DNA from: Aurelia coerulea
Lineage: Eukaryota; Cnidaria; Scyphozoa; Semaeostomeae; Ulmaridae
NCBI GenBank assembly: GCA_039566865.1
Contig: CM076949.1
Location: 11,447,501 to 11,511,500 of the forward strand
DNA length: 64,000 bases
Direction of reading: 5' to 3'
Shown here: positions 1 to 12,000 of the stretch, in pieces
How the letters are laid out: each line of letters begins with the position of its first letter
Position numbering within the stretch: position 1 is the stretch's first letter
The notes under the pieces: generated by a model
Database searches by the model: none
What the model was told of the DNA's origin: nothing
The model's input: only the letters and a program-made list of their open reading frames with translations
Made by a program: the position numbers and the translations under genes

Positions 1-3000
1 TTGCACTCATCGGCCTTTAAAACTTAAGTTCTGCCAGTAACTTCTATTATAGCACTATATTAGTGCTGCAGCAACGATTCTTGAATACATTACTATAGAC
101 ATTAGTTTTTTCTTTACTCTCATCTTAGCTTTAATGCATGAACAACAATCGACTAATTAATTGTTTATTTTCTTAAAGAAAACAAAATATAAACACAAAA
201 AGTGTGGATTAACGTAACTTAGTAGATACAATTTATATTAGAAAGAGTATTGCATTCATCGTTCTTTAAAACTTTAGGTCTACCAGTAACTTCTCCTATA
301 GCATTATGTTAGTGCTGCAGCAACGATTCTTGAATACATTACTATAGACATTAGTTTTTTTTCTTTAGTCTCATTTTAGCTTTACTGTATCAACAACCAT
401 CGACTAATTAATTGTTTATTTTCTTAAGGAAAACAAAATATAAACACAAGAAGTGTGGATTAACGTAACTTAGTAGATACAATTTATATTAGAAAGAGTA
501 TTGCACTCATCGGCCTTTAAAACTTTAGTTCTACCATTAAATTCTATTTTAGCACTATATTAGTGCTGCAGCAACCGTTCTTGGACATTACTATAGACAT
601 ATAATTTTTTTCTTTAGTCTCATTTTAGCTTTACTGCATAACAAACATCGATTAATAAAATGCTTATTTTCTCAAAGAAAACAAAATATAAACACAAAAA
701 GTGTGCATTAACGTACTTGAGTAGCTACAATTCATATTATAAAAGTATTGCACTCATCGGCCTTTAAAACTTTAGTTCTGCCAGTAACTTCTATTTTAGC
801 ACTATATTAGTGCTGCAGCAACCGTTCTTGGACATTACTATAACCATTATTTTTTTCTTTAGTCTCATTTTGGCTTTACTGCATAAACAAACATCGATTA
901 ATAAAATGGTTATTTTCTCAAAGAAAACAAAATATAAACACAAAAAGTGTGGATTAACGTACTTTAGTAGCTACAATTCTATTATAAAGAGTATTGCACT
1001 CATCGGCCTTTAAAACTTTAGTTCTACCATGAAATTCTATTTTAGCACAATATTAGTGCTGCAGCAACCGTTCTTGGACATTACTATAACCATTATTTTT
1101 TTCTTTAGTCTCATTTTAGCTTTGCTGCATAATCAAACATCGATTAATAAAATGGTTACTTTTTAAAAGAAAACAAAATATGAACACAAAAAGTGTGCAT
1201 TAACGTACTTGAGTAGCTACACTTCATATTATGAAAAGTATTGCACTCATCGGCCTTTAAAACTTTAGTTCTGCCAGTAACTTCTATTTTAGCACTATAT
1301 TAGTGCTGCAGCAACCGTTCTTGGACATTACTATAGACATTATTTTTTTCTTTAGTCTCATTATAGCTTTACTGCATAAACAAACTTGGATTAATTAAAT
1401 GTTTATATTCTCAAAGAAAACAAAATATAAACACAAAAAGTGTGGATTAACGTACTTTATTAGCTTTAATTTATATTATAAAGAGTATTGCACTCATTGG
1501 CCTAAAAAACTTTAGTTCTGCCAGTAACTTCTATTATAGCACTATATTAGTGCTGCAGCAACGATTCTTGAATACATTACTATAGACATTTGTTTTTTCT
1601 TTAGTCTCATTTTAGCTTTACTGCATAAACAAACATCGATTAATTAAATGTTTATTTTCTCAAAGAAAACAAAATATAAACACAAAAAGTGTGGATTAAC
1701 GTAACTTAGTAGCTACAATTTATATTAGAAAGAGTATTGCATTCATCGTTCTTTAAAACTTTAGGTCTACCAGTAACTTCTCTATAGCACTATATTAGTG
1801 CTGCAGCAACGATTCTTGAATACATTACTATAGACATTAGTTTTTTTTCTTTAGTCTCATTTTAGCTTTACTGCATCAATCAACCATCGACTAATTAATT
1901 GTTTATTTTCTTAAAGAAAACAAAATATAAACACAAAAAGTGTGCATTAACGTAACTTAGTAGATACAATTTATATTAGAAAGCGTATTGCACTCATCGG
2001 CCTTTAAAACTTAAGTTCTGCCAGTAACTTCTATTATAGCACTATATTAGTGCTGCAGCAACCATTCTTGGATAACATTACTATAGACATTAGTTTTTTC
2101 TTTAGTCTCATCTTAGCTTTAATACATCAACAACAATCGACTAATTAATTGTTTATTTTCTTAAAGAAAACAAAATATAAAAACAAAAAGTGTGGATTAA
2201 CGTAACTTTGTAGATACAATTTATATTAGAAAGAGTATTGCACTCATCGGCCTTTAAAACTTAAGTTCTGCCAGTAACTTCTATTATAGCACTATATTAG
2301 TGCTGCAGCAACGATTCTTGAATATATTACTATAGACATTAGTTTTTTCTTTAGTCTCATCTTAGCTTTAATGCATGAACAACAATCGACTAATTAATTG
2401 TTTATTTTCTTAAAGAAAACAAAATATAAACACAAAAAGTGTAGATTAACGTAACTTAGTAGATACAATTTATATTAGAAAGAGTATTGCATTCATCGTT
2501 CTTTAAAACTTTAGGTCTACCAGTAACTTCTCCTATAGCATTATATTAGTGCTGCAGCAACGATTCTTGAATACATTACTATAGACATTAGTTTTTTTTC
2601 TTTAGTCTCATTTTAGCTTTACTGTATCAACAACCATCGACTAATTAATTGCTTATTTTCTTAAAGAAAACAAAATATAAACACAAGAAGTGTAGATTAA
2701 CGTAACTTAGTAGATACAATTTATATTAGAAAGAGTATTGCACTCATCGGCCTTTAAAACTTAAGTTCTGCCAGTAACTTCTATTATAGCACTATATTAG
2801 TGCTGCAGAAACGATTCTTGGATAAATAATTATAGACATTAGTTTTTCTTTAGTCTCATTTTAGCTTTACTGCATAAACAAATATGGATTATTTAAATGT
2901 TTATATTCTCAAAGAAAACAAAATTTAAACACAAAAAGTGTGGATTAACGTACTTGAGTAGCTACAATTCATATTATAAAAAGTATTGCACTCATCGGCC

Positions 3001-6000
3001 TTTAAAATTTTAGTTCTGCCAGTAACTTCTATTATAGCACTATATTAGTGGTGCAGCAACCGTTCTTAGAAACATTACTATAGCCATTAGTTTTTTCTTT
3101 AGTCTCATTTTAGCTTTACTGCATAAACAAACATCGATTAATAAAATGGTTATTTTCTCAAAGAAAACAAAATATAAACACAAAAAGTGTGCATTAACGT
3201 ACTTGAGTAGCTACAATTCATATTATAAAAAGCATTGCACTCATCGGCCTTTAAAACTTTAGTTCTGCCAGTAACTTCTATTATAGCACTATATTAGTGC
3301 TGCAGCAAACATTCTTACAAACATTACTATAGCCATTAGTTTTTTCTTTAGCTTCATTTTTGCTTTACTGCATCAACAAACATCGATTAATAAAATGGTT
3401 GTATTCTCAAAAAAAAAAATATAAACACAAAAAGTGTGCATTAACGTACTTGAGTAGCTACAATTCATATTATAAAAAGTATTGCACTCATCGGCCTTTA
3501 AACTTTAGTTCTGCCAGTAACTTCTATTATAGCACTATATTAGTGCTGCATAAACCGTTCTTGGACATTACTACAGCCATTAATTCTTTCTTTAGTCTCA
3601 TTTTAGCTTTACTGCATAAACAAACATCGATTAATAAAATGGTTATTTTCTCAAAGAAAACGAAATATAAACACAAAAAGTGTGGATTAACGTAAATTAG
3701 TAGATACAATTTATATTAGAAAGAGTATTGCATTCATCGTTCTTTAGAACTTTAGGTCTACCAGTAACTTCTTCTATAGCACTATATTAGTGCTGCAGCA
3801 ACGATTCTTGAATACATTACTATAGACATTAGTTTTTTTTCTTTAGTCTCATTTTAGCTTTACTGCATCAACAACCATCGACTAATTAATTGTTTATTTT
3901 CTTAAAGAAAACAAAATATAAACACAAAAAGTGTGGATTAACGTAACTTAGTAGATACAATTTATATTAGAAAGAGTATTGCACTCATCGGCCTTTAAAA
4001 CTTAAGTTCTGCCAGTAACTTCTATTATAGCACTATATTAGTGCTGCAGCAACCATTCTTGGAAACATTACTATAGACATTAGTTTTTTCTTTAGTCTCA
4101 TTTTAGCTTTACTGCATAAGCAAACATCGATTAATAAAATGGTTATTTTTTAAAAGAAAACAAAATATAAACACAAAAAGCAAAAACGTACTTGAGTAGC
4201 TACAATTCATATTATAAAAAGTATTGCACTCATCGGCCTTTAAAACTTTAGTTCTGCCAGTAACTTCTATTATAGCACTATATTAGTGCTGCAGCAACCA
4301 TTCTTAGAAACATTACTATAGCCATTAGTTTTTTTCTTTAGCTTCATTTTTGCTTTACTGTTAACAAACATCGATTAATAAAATGGTTATTTTATCAAAG
4401 AAAACAAAATATAAACACAAAAAGTGTGCATTAACGTACTTGAGTAGCTACAATTCATATTATAAAAAGTATTGCACTCATCGGCCTTTAAAACTTTAGT
4501 TCTGCCAGTAACTTCTATTATAGCACTATATTAGTGCTGCAGCAACCGTTCTTGGACATTACTATAACCATTAGTTTTTTCTTTAGTCTCATCTTAGCTT
4601 TACTGCATAAACAAACATCGATTAATAAAATGGTTATTTTCTCAAAGAAAACGAAATATAAACACAAAAAGTGTGGATTAAAGTAATTTAGTAGCTACAA
4701 TTAATATTATATAAAGTATTGCACTCAATTTTCTTTAAAACTTTAGCTCTACCATTAAATTCTTCTATAGCACTTTATTAGTGCTGCAGCAACCCTTCTT
4801 GGAACAATACTATAGACATTAGTTTTTTCTTTAGTCTCATTTTAGCTTTACTGCATAAACAAACTTGGATTAATTAAATGTTTATATTCTCAAAGAAAAC
4901 AAAATATAAACACAAAAAGTGTGGATTAACGTACTTTAGTAGCTTCAATTTATATTATAAAGAGTATTGCACTCATTGGCCTAAAAAACTTTAGTTCTGC
5001 CAGTAACTTCTATTATAGCACTATATTAGTGCTGCAGCAACGATTCTTGAATACATTACTATAGACATTAGTTTTTTCTTTAGTCTCATCTTAGCTTTAA
5101 TGCATGAACAACAATCGACTAATTAATTGTTTATTTTCTTAAAGAAAACAAAATATAAACACAAAAAGTGTGGATTAACGTAACTTAGTAGATACAATTT
5201 ATATTAGAAAGAGTATTGCATTCATCGTTCTTTAAAACTTTAGGTCTACCAGTAACTTCTCCTGTAGCATTATATTAGTGCTGCAGCAACGATTCTTGAA
5301 TACATTACTATAGACATTAGTTTTTTTTCTTTAGTCTCATTTTAGCTTTACTGTATCAACAACCATCGACTAATTAATTGTTTATTTTCTTAAAGAAAAC
5401 AAAATATAAACACAAAAAGTGTGGATTAACGTAACTTAGTAGATACAATTTATATTAGAAAGAGTATTGCACTCATCGGCCTTTAAAACTTAAGTTCTGC
5501 CAGTAACTTCTATTATAGCACTATATTAGTGCTGCAGAAACGATTCTTGGATAAATAATTATAGACATTAGTTTTTCTTTAGTCTCATTTTAGCTTTACT
5601 GCATATGGATATGCATATGCATATGGATTATTTAAATGTTTATATTCTCAAAGAAAACAAAATTTAAACACAAAAAGTGTGGATTAAAGTAATTTAGCAG
5701 CTACAATTAATATTATAAAAAGTATTGCACTAAATTTTCTTTAAAAATTTAGTTTTACCATTAAATTCTTCTATAGCACTATATTAGTGCTGCAGCAACC
5801 CTTCTTGGAACAATATTATAGACATTAGTTTTTTCTTTAGTCTCATTTTAGCTTTACTGCATAAACAAACATCGATTAATAAAATGGTTACTTTTTAAAA
5901 GAAAAAACAAAATATGAACACAAAAAGTGTGCATTAACGTACTTGAGTAGCTACACTTCATATTATGAAAAGTATTGCACTCATCGGCCTTTAAAACTTT

Positions 6001-9000
6001 AGTTCTGCCAGTTACTTCTATTTTAGCACTATATTAGTGCTGCAGCAACCATTCTTGGACATTACTATAACCATTATTTTTTTCTTTAGTCTCATTTTAG
6101 CTTTACTGCATAATCAAACATCGATTAATAAAATGGTTATTTTCTAAAGAAAACAAAATATAAACACAAAAAGTGTGGATTAACGTAACTTAGTAGATAC
6201 ATTTTATATTAGAAAGAGTATTGCATTCATCGTTCTTTAAAACTTTGGTTACCAGTAACTTCTCTATAGCACTATATTAGTGCTGCAGCAAATTCTTGGA
6301 TAAAATATTATAACATTATTTAGTCTCATTTTAGCTTTACTGCAAAACCATCGTGTTTATTTTCTTAAAAAAAACAAAATATGCAAAGTGTGGATTAACG
6401 TACTTGAGTAGCTACAATTCATATTATAAAAAGTATTGCACTCATCGGCCTTTAAAACTTTAGTTCTGCCAGTAACTTCTATTATAGCATTATATTAGCG
6501 CTGCAGCAGCCGTTCTTGGACATTACTATAACCATTAGTTTTTTCTTTAGTCTCATCTTAGCTTTACTGCATAAACAAACATCGATTAATAAAATGGTTA
6601 TTTTCTCAAAGAAAACGAAATATAAACACAAAAAGTTTGGATTAAAGTAATTTAGTAGCTACAATTAATATTATAAAAAGTATTGCACTCAATTTTCTTT
6701 AAAACTTTAGTTCTACCATTAAATTCTTCTATAGCACTTTATTAGTGCTGCAGCAACCCTTCTTGGAACAATACTATAGACATTAGTTTTTTCTTTAGTC
6801 TCATTTTAGCTTTACTGCATAAACAAACTTGGATTAATTAAATGTTTATATTCTCAAAGAAAACAAAATATAAACACAAAAAGTGTGGATTAACGTACTT
6901 TAGTAGCTTCAATTTATATTATAAAGAGTATTGCACTCATTGGCCTAAAAAACTTTAGTTCTGCCAGTAACTTCTATTATAGCACTATATTAGTGCTGCA
7001 GCAACGATTCTTGAATACATTACTATAGACATTAGTTTTTTCTTTAGTCTCATCTTAGCTTTAATGCTTGAACAACAATCGTCCAATTAATTGTTTATTT
7101 TCTTAAAGAAAACAAAATATAAACACAAAAAGTGTGGATTAACGTAACTTAGTAGATACATTTTATGTTAGAAAGAGTATTGCATTCATCGTTCTTTAAA
7201 ACTTTAGGTCTACTAGTAACTTCTCCTATAGCACTATATTAGTGCTGCAGCAACGATTCTTGAATACATTACTATAGACATTAGTTTTTTTCTTTAGTCT
7301 CATTTTAGCTTTACTGTATCAACAACCATCGACTAATTAATTGTTTATTTTCTTAAAGAAAACAAAATATAAACACAAAAAGTGTGGATTAACGTAACTT
7401 AATAGATACAATTTATATTAGAAAGAGTATTGCACTCATCGGCCTTTAAAACTTAAGTTCTGCAAGTAACTTTTATTATAGCACTATATTAGTGCTGCAG
7501 AAACGATTCTTGGATAAATAATTATAGACATTAGTTTTTCTTTAGTCTCATTTTAGCTTTACTGCCAAAACAAATATGGAATAATTAAATGTTTATATTC
7601 TCAAAGAAAACAAAATTTAAATATAAAAAGTGTGGATTAAAGTAATTTAGTAGCTACAATTAATATTATAAAAAGTATTGCACTCAATTTTCCTTAAAAA
7701 TTTAGTTTTACCATTAAATTCTTCTATAGCACTATATTAGTGCTGCAGCAACCCTTCTTTGAACAATACTATAGCCATTAGTTTTTTTCCTTAGCTTAAA
7801 TTTTGCTTTACTGCATCAACAAACATCGATAAATAAAATGGTTATTTTTTAAAAGAAAACAAAATATGAACACAAAAAGTGTGCATTAACGTACTTGAGT
7901 AGCTACACTTCATATTATGAAAAGTATTGCACTCATCGGCCTTTAAAACTTTAGTCCTGCGAGTAACTTCTAGTATAGCACTATATTAGTGCTGCAGCAA
8001 CGATTCTTGGATAAAATATTATAGACATTAGTTTTTTTTTAGTCTCATTTTAGCTTTACTGCATAAAAACCATCGACTAATTAATTGTTTATTTTCTTAA
8101 AAAAAACAAAATATAAGCAAACAAAGTGTGGATTAACGTACTTTAGTAGCTACAATATATATTATAAAGAGTATTGCACTCATCGGCCTTTATAACTTTA
8201 GTTCTGCCAGTACCTTCTTTTAAAGCACTATATTAGTGCTGCAGCAACCGTTCTTGGAAACATCACTATAGCCATTAGTTTTTTCTTTAGTCTCATTACT
8301 GCATAACAACCATCGACTAATTAATTGTTTATTTTCTTAAAGACAACAAAATATAAACAAACAAAGTGTGGATTAACGTACTTTAGTAGCTACAATATAT
8401 GTTATAAAGAGTATTGCACTCATCGGCCTTTAAAACTTTAGTTCTGCGAGTAACTTCTATTTTAGCACTATATTAGTGCTGCAGCAAAGATTCTTGGATA
8501 AATTATTATAGACATTAATTTTTTTTTTAGTCTCATTTTAGCTTTACTGCATAACAACCATCGACTAATCAATTGTTTGTTTTCTTAAAGAAAACAAAAT
8601 ATAAACACAAAAAGTGTGGATTAACGTACTTTAGTAGCTACAATATATATTATAAAGAGTATTGCACTCATCGGCCTTTAAAACTTTAGTTCTGAGAGTA
8701 ACTCCTATTTTAGCACTATATTAGTGCTGCAGCAACGATTCTTGGATAAATTATTATAGATATTAGTTTTTCTTTAGTCTCAATTTAGCTTCACTGAATA
8801 ACAAACATCGACTAATAAAATGGTTATTTTCTCAAAGAAAACAAAATTTAATCACAAAAAGTGTGCATTAACGTACTTGAGTAGCTACAATTCATATTAT
8901 AAAAAGTATTGCACTCATCGGCCTTTAATACTTTAGTTCTGCGAGTAACTCCTATTTTAGCACTATATTAGTGCTGCAGCAACGATTCTTGGATAAATTA

Positions 9001-12000
9001 TTATAGATATTAGTTTTTTCTTTAGTGTCATTTTAGCTTTACTGCATAACAACCATCGACTAATTAATTGTTTATTTTCTTAAAGAAAACAAAATATAAA
9101 CACAAAAAGTGTGCATTAACGTACTTGAGTAGCTACAATTCATATTATAAAAAGTATTGCACTCATCGGCCTTTAAAACTTTAGTTCTGCCAGTAACTTC
9201 TATTATAGCACTATATTAGTGCTGCAGCAACCGTTCTTGGAAACATTACTATAGCCATTAGTTTTTTCTTTAGTCTCATTTTAGCTTTACTGCATAAACA
9301 AACATCGATTTATAAAATCGTTATTTTCTCAAAGAAAACAAAATATAAACACAAAAAGTGTGGATTAACGTACTTTAGTAGCTTCAATTTATATTATAAA
9401 GAGTATTGCACTCATTGGCCTAAAAAACTTTAGTTCTGCATGTAACTTCTATTATAGCACTATATTAGTGCTGCAGCAACGATTCTTGAATACATTACTA
9501 TAGACATTAGTTTTTTCTTTAGTCTCATCTTAGCTTTAATGCATGAACAATAATCGATTAATTAATTGTTTATTTTCTTAAAGAAAACAAAATAAAAACA
9601 CAAAAAGTGTGGATTAACGTAAATTAGTAGATACATTTTATATTAGAAAGAGTATTGCATTCATCGTTCTTTAAAACTTTAGGTCTACCAGTAACTTCTC
9701 CTATAGCACTATATTAGTGCTGCAGCAACGATTCTTGAATACATTACTATAGACATCAGTTTTTTTTCTTTAGTCTCATTTTAGCTTTACTGTATCAACA
9801 ACCATCGACTAATTAATTGTTTATTTTCTTAAAGAAAACAAAATATAAACACAAAAAGTGTGGATTAACGTAACTTAGTAGATACAATTTATATTAGAAA
9901 GAGTATTGCACTCATCGGCCTTTAAAACTTAAGTTCTGTAAGTAACTTCTATTATAGCACTATATTAGTGCTGCAGAAACGATTCTTGGGTAATTAATTA
10001 TAGACATTAGTTTTTCTTTAGTCTCATTTTAGCTTTACTGCAAAAACAAATATGGATTATTTAAATGTTTATATTCTCAAAGAAAACAAAATTTAAACAC
10101 AAAAAGTGTGGATTAAAGTAATTTAGTAGCTACAATTAATATTATAAAAAGTATTGCACTCAATTTTCCTTAAAAATTTAGTTTTACCATTAAATTCTTC
10201 TATAGCACTATATTAGTGCTGCAGCAACCCTTCTTTGAACAATACTATAGCCATTAGTTTTTTTCCTTAGCTTAAATTTTGCTTTACTGCATCAACAAAC
10301 ATTGATTAATAAAATGGTTATTTTTTAAAAGAAAACAAAATATAAACACAAAAAGTGTGCATTAACGTACTTGAGTAGCTACAATTCATATTATAAAAAG
10401 TATTGCACTCATCGGCCTTTAAAACTTTAGTTCTGCCAGTAACTTCTATTATAGCACTATATTAGTGCTGCAGTAACCGTTCTTGGAAACATTACTATAG
10501 CCATTAGTTTTTTCTTTTGTCTCATTTTAGCTTTACTGCATAAACAAACATCGATTAATAAAATGGTTATTTTCTCAAAGAAAACAAAATATAAACACAA
10601 AAAGTGTGCATTAACGTACTTGAGTAGCTACAATTCATATCATAAAAAGTATTGCACTCATCGGCCTTTAAAACTTTAGTTCTGCCAGTAACTTCTTTTT
10701 TTTGCACTATATTAGTGCTGCAGCAACGATTCTTGGATAAATTATTATATACATTAGTTTTTCTGTAGTCTCATTTTAGCTTTACTGCATAAACAAACAT
10801 CGATTTATAAAATGGTTATTTTCTCAAAGAAAACAAAATATAAACGCAAAAAGTGTGCATTAACGTACTTGAGTAGCTACAATTCATATTATAAAAAGTA
10901 TTGCACTCATCGGCCTTTAAAAAATTTAGTTCTGCCAGTAACTTCTTTTTTTTGCACTATATTAGTGCTGCAGCAACGATTCTTGGATAAATTATTATAT
11001 ACATTAGTTTTTCTTTAGTCTCATTTTAGCTTTACTGCATAAACAATCATTGATTACTTAAATGTTTATTTTATCAAAGAAAACAACACATAAACACAAA
11101 AAGTGTGGATTAACGTACTACAACTTATATTATAAAAACTATTGCACTCATCGTTCTTTAAAACTTTCGTTCGGCCAGTAACTTCTTTAATGGCACTCTT
11201 TTAGTGCTGCAGCAACCCTTCTTCGAACAATACTATAGCCATTGATTTTTCTTTAGTCTCATTTTAGCTTTATTACATAAACAAACATCGACTAATTAAT
11301 CGTTTATTTTATTAAAGAAAACAAAATATAAAAACAAAAAGTGTGGATTAACGTAACTTAGTAGATACAATTTATATTAGAAAGCGTATTGCACTCATCG
11401 TTCTTTAAAACTTTAGTTCTACCAGTGACTTCTTTTATAGCATTATATTAGTGTTGCAGCAATCATTCTTGGAAACATTACTATGGACATTAGTTTTTTT
11501 TCTTTAGTCTCGTTTTAGCTTTACTGCATAAACAAACTTTGATTACTTAGATGTTTATTTTCTGAAAGAAAACAAAATATAAAAACAAAAAGTGTGGTTT
11601 AACGTTCTTTAGTAGCTACAATATATATTATAAAGAGTATTGCACTCGTTGGCCTTTAAAACTTTAGTTCTACCATTAAATTCTTCTATAGCACTATATT
11701 AGTGCTGCAGCAACCCTTCTTGGAACAATACTCTAGACATTAGTTTTTTCTTTAGTCTCATTTTAGCTTTACTGCATAACAACCATCGACTAATCAATTG
11801 TTTGTTTTCTTAAAGAAAACAAAATATAAACGCAAAAAGTGTGCATTAACGTACTTTAGTAGCTACAATATATATTATAAAGAGTATTGCACTCATCGGC
11901 CTTTAAAACTTTAGTTCTGCCAGTAACTTCTATTATAGCACTATATTAGTGCTGTAGCAACCGTTCTTGGAAACATTACTATAGCCATTATTTTTTCTCT

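Noticed and set aside
810..1013. Open frames of 60-111 codons in the satellite (also 3360-3695, 3527-3709, 10812-11018, 12512-12694, 23871-24053, 62645-62836)
   Set aside because: They translate the satellite monomer itself (repeated KTKYKHKKC...SSYNS-type peptides) and are broken by stops in most other copies. No start context, domain or conservation supports a gene.
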